Part shown: one piece after another, positions 1 through 6,847 of the stretch | Layout of the letters: the number at the start of each line of letters is the position of its first letter | Position numbering within the stretch: position 1 is the stretch's first letter | Assembly: GCA_018268455.1 (NCBI GenBank) | Contig: JAFDWM010000001.1 | Location: 36,393-100,392, forward strand | Reading direction: 5' to 3' | Length of the DNA stretch: 64,000 nt | From: Actinomycetota bacterium | GTDB taxonomy: Bacteria > Actinomycetota > Actinomycetes > Actinomycetales > Microbacteriaceae | Program-made: the position numbers and the translations under genes | The notes under the pieces: model-generated | Told to the model about the DNA's origin: nothing | What the model saw: the letters and a program-made list of their open reading frames with translations, nothing else | Databases searched by the model: none

Positions 1-818
1 CGCAGATGACCAGCGGGTACCCCGACTACGTGCTCGGAAACGACGCCTTCACCAAGGCCTCCTACGACGACGTGTATCGCGACTGGAACCCGCAGGAGAT
101 GCTCGCCTTCATGTCCGATCAGCCGCTGCTGTACCCGCCCGGCACCAACTGGAACTACGCGCACTCCGACTACGTGCTGCTCGGTCAGGTGCTGGAGAAG
201 GTCACCGGCATGCCGCTGGAGCAGGCCATCAAGAAGAAGATGCTGGATCCGCTGCACCTGCGCGGCACCGTCGCCTCGCAGACGGCCGAGATCCCGGAGC
301 CGGTGCTGCATGCGTTCACCTCGGAACGTCGCCCGTACTTCGGGATCCCCGCGGACGTGCCGTTCTTGGAGGAGTCGACGTACTGGAACCCGTCGTGGAC
401 GCTCCCACGCGGCGCGATCGAGACCAGCACGATCGACGACCTGCACGCCACGGCGATCGCCGTCGGCACCGGCACCCTGCTGTCGAAGCAGTCCTACGCG
501 GCGATGACCTCGACCGACCTGCGCGGGCGCACGTCGGCGCTGCCAGGGTGCGCGACCTGCATGGCGATGGACGACACGCACACCTACGGACTCGGCGTAT
601 GGATCGCCGGGCACTGGCTGCTGCAGAACCCGCTCTTCTCCGGGTATGCGGCCACCGAGGGATATCTACCGTCGCAGAAGATCGCGATCGCGGTCGCGGT
701 CACGTACGACGAGGCCGCGTTCGACCCGTCCGGCGCCTACCCGAACGTCGCGTCGACGCTGTTCCGCCAGATCGGCGGCTACCTCGCCCCGGACGACGCG
801 CCCCCGGGTGCGGGCTGA
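1..818 (+). CDS. Serine beta-lactamase-like hydrolase, 5' end outside window
   Basis: This is the C-terminal part of a serine hydrolase of the class C beta-lactamase/DD-peptidase fold. The reading frame is already open at the window edge and the first visible residues (QMTSGYPDY) match the loop that follows the catalytic SxxK motif, so the true start and the nucleophile lie upstream. The motif YAHSDYVLLG, near visible residue 50, stands where the family has YxN; here His replaces Asn. About 270 residues are visible, including the GLGVWIAG strand and the GYAATEGYLP segment near the usual HxG region. Such proteins are usually exported esterases or peptidases, and the substrate cannot be read from sequence. 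The stop at 816-818 is 161 nt before the next gene on the same strand. Confidence 0.8.
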   Translation, partial: QMTSGYPDYVLGNDAFTKASYDDVYRDWNPQEMLAFMSDQPLLYPPGTNWNYAHSDYVLLGQVLEKVTGMPLEQAIKKKMLDPLHLRGTVASQTAEIPEPVLHAFTSERRPYFGIPADVPFLEESTYWNPSWTLPRGAIETSTIDDLHATAIAVGTGTLLSKQSYAAMTSTDLRGRTSALPGCATCMAMDDTHTYGLGVWIAGHWLLQNPLFSGYAATEGYLPSQKIAIAVAVTYDEAAFDPSGAYPNVASTLFRQIGGYLAPDDAPPGAG

Positions 819-979
819 GCCGCGCGCCGCGGACACACGGGCGCCGCGGCGGTCGACGCGCCGCCGGAGCCATTGCCCTTGGCGCAGAAATCGTGACATC
901 CTCGTTTGCACGTCGACGCTGATGCTCCGAGCCGCGATGCGACCCGCCCCACCGGCGTGAACCGGTCGAGGGGGAACGC

Positions 980-2698
980 ATGTCGCAGACGGATGCCGTA
1001 CCGGCGTCGAACACGGAGCAGGACCACGGCGCGGAGCACGATGCCGAGCAGGAGGGCTACAAGAAGAGCCTGAACCGCCGCCAGGTGCAGATGATCGCGA
1101 TCGGCGGTGCGATCGGCACAGGGCTCTTCCTGGGATCGGCGTCCCGGCTGCACAGCAACGGCCCGGCGCTCGTGCTCAGCTACGCCTTCGTCGGCGTGAT
1201 CGCATACTTCCTGATGCGCGCGCTCGGCGAACTCGTGCTCTACCGCACGACATCGGGCGCGTTCGTGTCGTGGATGCGCGAGTTCTTCGGCGAGAAAGCC
1301 GCGTACTACACGGGCTGGATGTACTGGACGAACTGGGCGCTCACGGGCATCGCCGAGCTCAGCGCCGTGGGCTTGTACATCCAGTACTGGTGGCCGCAGA
1401 TGCCGACCTGGGCGACGGTGCTCATCGCGCTCGCGGTCGTGCTGGTCGTGAACCTGCTCTCCGCGAAGGCATTCGGCGAGTTCGAGTTCTGGGCCTCGGT
1501 GCTCAAGGTCAGCGCGATCATCGTGTTCCTGGTCGTCGGCCTCGTCGTCGTCGTGCTGAGTCTCGACGTCGGCGGGCATCGCGCGGGCGTGCAGAACCTC
1601 TGGTCGAACCCGGGCGGGTTCTGGCCGACGGGCGACGGCTTCGCCTGGTACGGGCCGATCATCGTGATGTCGGGCGTCGTGTTCGCATACGCCGCGATCG
1701 AGATGGTCGGCATCGCGGCCGGGGAGATGGAGGATCCGAAGCGGGAGGTCCCCAAGGCCGTGAACGCGGTGATCGTGCGCATCGCGGTGTTCTACTGCGG
1801 CGCTCTGCTGCTGCTGGTGTGCATCCTGCCGACGAGCGAGTTCACGCCGGGGATCAGCCCGTTCGTCACCGTGTTCGGCCGGATGGGCATCCCGTGGATG
1901 GCCAACGTGATCCAGGCGATCCTGATCGTCGCCGCGATGTCGTCGCTGAACTCGGGCCTGTACACCACCGGCCGTGTGCTGCGCAGTCTCGGCATGGCCA
2001 AGCAGGCCCCCGGTTTCACGCTGAAGATGAGCGCATCGGGCGTTCCGTGGGCGGGGATCGTGCTGACCGCTGTCGTGTACGTGTTCGGATCCATCCTCAA
2101 CGCGATCAGCCCCGACGCCTTCGAGATCGCCCTCGAGGCGGCGTCGATCGCGGTGGTCTTCACCTGGGGAACGATCTTCATCTGCCAGTTGAGGCTGCGA
2201 AAGCTCTCGGACCTGGGAGTGCTGCCCGCGAGCAGCTTCCGTGCGCCGGGCACGCCATGGACGAGCTATCTGGGCCTCGGCTTCCTCGTCTTCGTGATCG
2301 TCGGGATGGCGATCTCCGGCTGGCAGGCCTCACCGTACTTCTGGCACAAGACCGGCTTCGTGGTCGTGGTGGTCGGGATCCCGGTGCTCATCGTGATCTT
2401 CGAGATCGGCTGGCTCATCGTGAAGGGACGCGTGAGAGCGCACACGGACGGACGCATGCTGAGCAAGTGGACCGAAACCGGCCTGCGCTATCCGCCGGTG
2501 CCGCCGGGACCGCGCACAGAGTCGATCGCCGCGATCGGCACAGTCCTGTTCGATGTGCGCGAGCGCGACGACGAGGACGAGGACGACGGCATCCCGCTCG
2601 GCCCGGTCGAGGTCGAGATGCACGAGTGGGACAACCTCGACGAACCGGACAAGAATCCACCCGAGCCCGACGATCCTCGCCCAGGACGGGGGCGCTGA
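980..2698 (+). CDS. APC-family amino acid permease, AnsP-like
   Basis: A 572-residue amino acid/polyamine/organocation transporter that imports an amino acid with proton coupling at the inner membrane. The substrate-loop motif GGAIGTGLF is at residues 42-50. It is followed by the conserved ALGELVLYR and SGAFVSWMREFFGEKAAYY stretches and about twelve hydrophobic segments ending near residue 480. The segment order and wording resemble L-asparagine and GABA/D-Ser-type permeases, so AnsP-like is a family inference and not a proven substrate. The N-terminus (30 residues) and the C-terminal ~90 residues are polar; the tail has an acidic DDEDEDDG run. The start is ATG 980 with GAGGGGGAA a few bases upstream. 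It ends one base before the start of the next gene, so the two are probably cotranscribed. Confidence 0.88.
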   Translation: MSQTDAVPASNTEQDHGAEHDAEQEGYKKSLNRRQVQMIAIGGAIGTGLFLGSASRLHSNGPALVLSYAFVGVIAYFLMRALGELVLYRTTSGAFVSWMREFFGEKAAYYTGWMYWTNWALTGIAELSAVGLYIQYWWPQMPTWATVLIALAVVLVVNLLSAKAFGEFEFWASVLKVSAIIVFLVVGLVVVVLSLDVGGHRAGVQNLWSNPGGFWPTGDGFAWYGPIIVMSGVVFAYAAIEMVGIAAGEMEDPKREVPKAVNAVIVRIAVFYCGALLLLVCILPTSEFTPGISPFVTVFGRMGIPWMANVIQAILIVAAMSSLNSGLYTTGRVLRSLGMAKQAPGFTLKMSASGVPWAGIVLTAVVYVFGSILNAISPDAFEIALEAASIAVVFTWGTIFICQLRLRKLSDLGVLPASSFRAPGTPWTSYLGLGFLVFVIVGMAISGWQASPYFWHKTGFVVVVVGIPVLIVIFEIGWLIVKGRVRAHTDGRMLSKWTETGLRYPPVPPGPRTESIAAIGTVLFDVRERDDEDEDDGIPLGPVEVEMHEWDNLDEPDKNPPEPDDPRPGRGR

Positions 2699-2699
2699 C

Positions 2700-3521
2700 A
2701 TGCGCCGTCATGCCGCCGCCGTCGGTCTGATCGCGGTCGTGCTCGTCGCGGCCGGGTGCTCGGGGACGCTGCCGACGAACACCGGCGACAACAACGCCAC
2801 CGGATCCTCGACCCTCACGATCGGCATCGCCGACGACCTTCCCGGAGTGAGTCTGAAGACCGACAGCGGCTACGCCGGCTTCGACATCGACACCGCCAAC
2901 TACGTCGCCGGCAAGCTCGGGGTGCCGACCAAGAACATCACCTGGCAGCGCATCGACCAGGACGAGCGCATCAGCGCGCTGACGTCGGGCAAGGTCGACC
3001 TCGTCGTCTCCACGTTCTCGATCACGCAAGATCGTGAGAAGGAGGTCGCGTTCGCCGGTCCGTACTTCGTCGCGCACCAGGATCTGCTCATCCGCCGCAA
3101 CGACGACACGATCACCGGGCCGGAGACCCTCGACGGAAAGAAGGTCTGCGCGGCCGCCGGTACCACCTCGATCGACTATCTGACCTCGCACTACCGGGGT
3201 GAGATCACGGTGGTGAAGGTGCCGTCCTGGTCCGAATGCGTGCGCGATCTCGCCGCGGGCACTGTCGATGCGGTCTCCACGGACGACATCATCCTCGCCG
3301 GGTTCGCGTCGCTGCCCGAGTACAAGGGAATGCTGCGGGTGATCGGCAAGGGCTTCACCGACGAGGACTACGGCATCGGCCTCGTGCAGGGAGACAGCCG
3401 GCTCGACACCGTGCGCACCGCGCTCAAGGAGTACATCTCGTCGGGTGCATGGAAGGCCTCGCTCAATGCGAACATCGCGCCTTCCGGGTACGCGATCCCG
3501 GCGCCGCCGACGGTGAAGTGA
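2700..3521 (+). CDS. Glutamate-type ABC solute-binding lipoprotein
   Basis: A 273-residue family 3 extracellular solute-binding protein (PBPb fold, GluB/FliY-like). It starts one base after the permease stop. Residues 1-19 form a lipoprotein signal with lipobox VAAGC, so the mature protein should be anchored on the outer face of the membrane. The body contains the ligand-binding motifs GYAGFDIDTANY, the segment LVVSTFSITQDREKEVAFAGPY and GTTSIDYL, typical of polar amino acid binding. No permease or ATPase of the ABC type lies next to it. Instead it is paired with an APC permease, so it may serve a distant ABC transporter or act as an amino-acid sensor. The frame is open upstream of 2700, but that part is a shadow of the permease gene; the signal peptide fixes the start. 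Confidence 0.88.
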   Translation: MRRHAAAVGLIAVVLVAAGCSGTLPTNTGDNNATGSSTLTIGIADDLPGVSLKTDSGYAGFDIDTANYVAGKLGVPTKNITWQRIDQDERISALTSGKVDLVVSTFSITQDREKEVAFAGPYFVAHQDLLIRRNDDTITGPETLDGKKVCAAAGTTSIDYLTSHYRGEITVVKVPSWSECVRDLAAGTVDAVSTDDIILAGFASLPEYKGMLRVIGKGFTDEDYGIGLVQGDSRLDTVRTALKEYISSGAWKASLNANIAPSGYAIPAPPTVK

Positions 3522-3545
3522 GGACCGCCGGCGACGCCGCGAGGA

Positions 3546-5432
3546 TCAGAACACCGGGGTGCCGCCGCGGGTGAGCCGCCAGTTCACGACGTGGAAGTCC
3601 TGTGGGTCGATGACCCCGGCGGCCGAGGCATACGCCACGATCGCCTCGCGGATCGCGACCTGCGCGTTGTAGACCACCGGGGCCGTCGTGATGTGCGGAA
3701 AGCCGCCGCCGCCGGACTGGCGGTAGTTGTTCACCGCGACGACGAACTTCTGCGCCGGGTCGATCGCCACGCCGTTCCATGCCAGGTTCGCGATCCGCGA
3801 GCCCTGCTGCTGCGCGATGTCGACGTCGTACGTCACGCCGGAGAACTGGTCGTAGTTGTAGTCAGGCGTGTTCTGGGCGTTGGTCCAGCTCGCGGGATCG
3901 ATCTCGGCGGCCGGGTCGACCCGTTGGAAGTACTTGGCGGAGTACTCCAGGTAGTCCTTGATCTCGGCGCCCGTGAGCACGGAAGCCATGAGCGTGTTGT
4001 CGTAGATGTAGAGCCCCGCAACGTCGCGGATCGTCACCTGGCCCGCCGGGAAGGTCGCCTGCCGGTTGAACGGCGCCGCGATCGACACGATCGGCAGATC
4101 CGCCTCGGGCGTGCCTGCGATCGCCTTCGTGACGGTGTCGACCTGCACCTTGTTCACGTAGTCGAGGATCGCGGTGTCCTTCCAGCAGGACTCGGCGGCG
4201 GAGAGCTCCTCGGACGACGTCGCGACCGGCTTGTTCACGTAGGCGACGACCGCATCGTGTTGCGCCACGATGAGCGAGACGAGTTCGGGGTCGTCCTGCA
4301 CCGTGTTCGTGTTGAGGTTGGTGGATCTGCGGCCGACGACCTGCCACTGACCCTTGACCTGCTGCAGGTCGAGATCGAACACGCTGAGGCGCTGGCCCCA
4401 GCACATCGGCTCGCTGAGCACGACCTCCTTGCCGGTCTCGCGGTTGGTCACGATGCGCTGCGGGATGTCTTTGTGCGCATGTCCGAACAGGATCGCGTCG
4501 ATGCCGGGCACCTGCTCGGCGAGCAGCCCTGCCGCGTTCTCGTTCGGCAGGTCGTCGCCGTACGAGGACGTGCCGCTGTCGCCGGAGTGCACGCTGACGA
4601 CGACGACATCGACGCCCTGGGCGCGGATCACCGGCACCCAGCGCTTGGCGGTCTCGATGATGTCGAGCACCTCGAGCTTGCCGCTCACGTTCGCCTTGTC
4701 CCAGATCACGACGCCGGGGTTGGTCAGACCGAGCACGCCGACGCGGATGGGCTTGGCCCCTTTCATGTTGAGGGTCTTGATGGTGTACGGCGTGTAGGCG
4801 GGCACGGTGGTGCCGGCTCGCACGGCGTTGGCGGCGAGCACGGGCGCCTTCATCTGCGCGATCCAGGCGTCGAGGAAGTCGAGACCGTAGTTGAACTCAT
4901 GGTTGCCGAGAGCGACGGCGTCGTATCCGATGGTGTTCATCTGCGCGGCCATCGGGTGGACCTCGCCGGTCTTCGTGATCGGCTCGACCGTGGCGTAGTA
5001 GAAGCCCAGTGGCGTGCCCTGGATCGTGTCGCCCGCATCGAACAGCAGGGTGTGATCGGCGCCGCGGTCGGCGCGCACCTGCTTGACGACGCTCGACACC
5101 CGCGCGAGTCCGACGACGTTGCCGGCCTTGTCGCTGTAAGCCGCGTCCGTGTAGTAGTCCCAGTTGAGGGCATGCGAGTGGATGTCGCTGGTGCCCATGA
5201 TGGTGATCGTCACGGTCTTGCCCTTGCCGCCCTGCGCAGCCGATGCCGACTGCGGTGTCGCCGCCACCCAACCGGCGGCGGCGAGGGCGCTGGCAGCCGT
5301 GACGCCGGTCAGGAACCCGCGCCGGTTGACACCGGATCCGCGTTCGTGCTCGACCTCATCGGGAACCGCGCACGAGCACCAGCGGGGCTCGGGGGCGTCG
5401 GCGTGGCGGTGGACATGTGCATCGTTGGTCAT
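3546..5432 (-). CDS. Tat-exported 5'-nucleotidase / 2',3'-cyclic phosphodiesterase
   Basis: A 628-residue metallophosphoesterase of the UshA/CpdB type, which hydrolyses nucleotides outside the cell for phosphate and nucleoside scavenging. From ATG 5432 there is a 36-residue polar leader, then the twin-arginine signal NRRGFLTG (Arg 37-38), a hydrophobic core and a likely cut near ASA-AQ (~66). Metal-binding motifs follow in order: SDIHSH, DAGDTIQGTP, LGNHEFNYG and GHAHKD. The C-terminal half is the 5'-nucleotidase substrate-recognition domain (around CWKDTAILDYVNKVQ, ending in a GGGGFPH loop). The frame is open for 45 codons further upstream, but that stretch is compositionally unlike coding sequence. 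It converges with the solute-binding protein gene (24 nt apart). Confidence 0.9.
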   Translation of the reverse strand: MTNDAHVHRHADAPEPRWCSCAVPDEVEHERGSGVNRRGFLTGVTAASALAAAGWVAATPQSASAAQGGKGKTVTITIMGTSDIHSHALNWDYYTDAAYSDKAGNVVGLARVSSVVKQVRADRGADHTLLFDAGDTIQGTPLGFYYATVEPITKTGEVHPMAAQMNTIGYDAVALGNHEFNYGLDFLDAWIAQMKAPVLAANAVRAGTTVPAYTPYTIKTLNMKGAKPIRVGVLGLTNPGVVIWDKANVSGKLEVLDIIETAKRWVPVIRAQGVDVVVVSVHSGDSGTSSYGDDLPNENAAGLLAEQVPGIDAILFGHAHKDIPQRIVTNRETGKEVVLSEPMCWGQRLSVFDLDLQQVKGQWQVVGRRSTNLNTNTVQDDPELVSLIVAQHDAVVAYVNKPVATSSEELSAAESCWKDTAILDYVNKVQVDTVTKAIAGTPEADLPIVSIAAPFNRQATFPAGQVTIRDVAGLYIYDNTLMASVLTGAEIKDYLEYSAKYFQRVDPAAEIDPASWTNAQNTPDYNYDQFSGVTYDVDIAQQQGSRIANLAWNGVAIDPAQKFVVAVNNYRQSGGGGFPHITTAPVVYNAQVAIREAIVAYASAAGVIDPQDFHVVNWRLTRGGTPVF

Positions 5433-5573
5433 AGCTTCCGATGCAAGCATGCCGGAATATCCGTGACAACAACAGAACGTGAACAGGGCGTGCCACGCTC
5501 GAACGCGCAGCGGACCACACGGATTCCGGCGACGCGAGCACCGTGCCGGAGGCGGCGGACCGGACATGCGAAA

Positions 5574-5594
5574 GCCCCCGTCCGGGACGGGGGC
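5574..5594 (-). terminator. Rho-independent terminator of the M23 peptidase gene
   Basis: Perfect 8-bp GC stem (GCCCCCGT / ACGGGGGC) with a 5-base loop, followed on the minus strand by TTT at 5571-5573. It lies 22 nt after the stop of the peptidase gene. Confidence 0.8.
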
Positions 5595-5615
5595 CTTCCT
5601 CGGTTGAGAACCGGG

Positions 5616-6725
5616 TCAGAACACGTTCGACTCGAGCCACGCCAGCGGGTCGATCGCGCTGTCGTTGATGTGCACCTCGAAGTGCAGGCACGATCCGACG
5701 GTCCAACCGGTGTCGCCGACGCGACCGATGTACTGGCCGGCGGTGACGCACTCACCGGCCTGCACCGCGCGGCTGCCATAGGTCATGTGGCCGTACAGCG
5801 TGGAGACGGCGTTGGCGCCGCTGAGCGCGGGATGGGCGATCTCGACGGTCACTCCGTAGCCCTGGTAGCTCTCCGAAGACAGCGTGACGCACCCGTCGGC
5901 CGCCGCGTAGATCGGCGTGCCGATCGGGGCGGCGAAGTCCTGACCCATGTGGCTGCGGCCGGTGCGCGCCGCGCCGAACCCGTCGGTGAGCGTGTACGAG
6001 CCGGCGGCCATCGGGTAGATCACCTGGCCGGGCTTGGCGATCGAGGCGACACCCGATCGCTCGGCCGCGGCGGTGGCCGCCTGCATCGCGCTCAGTTCAG
6101 TGGGGGTGGTCGCAGTGAAGGTTCCGTGCACCTGGACGTCGGGCAGCACACCGCTCGCGGCGGTGAACGACTGCGCGCGGATGTCGGATGCGGCGGTCGC
6201 ACCGTGGGTCGTGTCGCTGGCGCGCACCATGCCGATGGCGGGAAGCGCCGTGCCGACGACGAGCGCCGAGATGGCGAGGGCGGCGCCGGTGCTGCGGCTG
6301 AGATTCTTCGCGCCAAGGCGGCGACGCGGCGCCGTGCCGCGCGGAACAGCGTGGGCGGCGGGCTGTGCGGGAGCCGCGGAGCGGATGGCCGGCTGGGGGG
6401 CCTGCGGGATCGGAGGGAGCTCGTCGGCGATCGGATGCACCGGGATCGCGGCGCTCGGCCGGGCCTCGGCGGACTGTGCGGTGCGGGCATCGCGGCGACG
6501 GGCGGCCACGGGCGCGATCGGCGCCGGCGACTCGGCGATCGGGACGGCGTGCTCATCCGGCAGCGCCGTCTCGGCCTCGGCCGAGGCGGCGGCCGCGCGC
6601 TCGCGCAGCTGGCGGCGCGACAGAGGCGCGGGGGAGCCCGGGGTGCCGGCGGGGGAATCCGGCGTCAGGGCAGAGGGGTACGCGGCTTCGGGGGATCGCG
6701 AACTGATGATGAGCTCCTCGGACAG
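5616..6725 (-). CDS. M23 (LytM-type) peptidase, membrane-anchored
   Basis: A murein endopeptidase-like protein of about 369 residues. A long Pro/Ala-rich cytoplasmic region (1-145) is followed by one membrane segment (~147-167) and an extracellular part with the M23 domain in the last ~130 residues. Visible M23 motifs are HMGQD (His-x3-Asp zinc ligands), LYGHM, and at the end CLHFEVH. In that last motif the family HxH has Cys in place of the first (catalytic-base) His, while the zinc-binding His remains. There is a start problem. No ATG, GTG or TTG exists in frame between the upstream gene and the membrane segment; the best candidate is CTG at 6725, giving LSEELIISS. A rare start or an indel is possible. 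The upstream region has repeats and a palindrome (listed separately). It ends at a strong terminator. Confidence 0.78.
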   Translation of the reverse strand: MSEELIISSRSPEAAYPSALTPDSPAGTPGSPAPLSRRQLRERAAAASAEAETALPDEHAVPIAESPAPIAPVAARRRDARTAQSAEARPSAAIPVHPIADELPPIPQAPQPAIRSAAPAQPAAHAVPRGTAPRRRLGAKNLSRSTGAALAISALVVGTALPAIGMVRASDTTHGATAASDIRAQSFTAASGVLPDVQVHGTFTATTPTELSAMQAATAAAERSGVASIAKPGQVIYPMAAGSYTLTDGFGAARTGRSHMGQDFAAPIGTPIYAAADGCVTLSSESYQGYGVTVEIAHPALSGANAVSTLYGHMTYGSRAVQAGECVTAGQYIGRVGDTGWTVGSCLHFEVHINDSAIDPLAWLESNVF

Positions 6726-6730
6726 CGGAG

Positions 6731-6779
6731 GGGTGTGACGACTCCGCTTTCGGGTAGCGAAGTGGGTGTTACAACTCCG
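6731..6779 (-). promoter_or_regulatory. Two direct repeats upstream of M23 peptidase gene
   Basis: Two 16-base copies, GGGTGTGACGACTCCG (6731-6746) and GGGTGTTACAACTCCG (6764-6779), match at 14 of 16 positions and are exactly 33 bp apart, about three helical turns. Read on the minus strand the core is GTMACACCC, which resembles the GTAACA-type half sites bound by the actinobacterial cell-wall regulator MtrA. That link is an inference. The copies lie in the probable 5' leader, just before the peptidase start. Confidence 0.5.
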
Positions 6780-6791
6780 TAATAATACGGA
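6776..6791 (-). promoter_or_regulatory. 16-bp palindrome overlapping a TATTAT -10 box
   Basis: TCCGTA-ATAA-TACGGA is a perfect 6-bp-arm palindrome. On the minus strand its centre contains TATTAT (6782-6787), a good -10 hexamer for the M23 peptidase gene, so a dimeric repressor bound here would block RNA polymerase. No clear -35 is visible at 17 bp. Confidence 0.45.
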
Positions 6792-6847
6792 CTGTTCCTG
6801 AAATTTCCATGCATTGCGCGCGAGACGTCGCCCGGCGCGTCGCGGGA

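Noticed and set aside
3591-6782. 1000-codon plus-strand open frame opposite the nucleotidase and M23 genes
   Set aside because: Shadow frame; no motifs, while both minus-strand genes have signal peptides and catalytic motifs.
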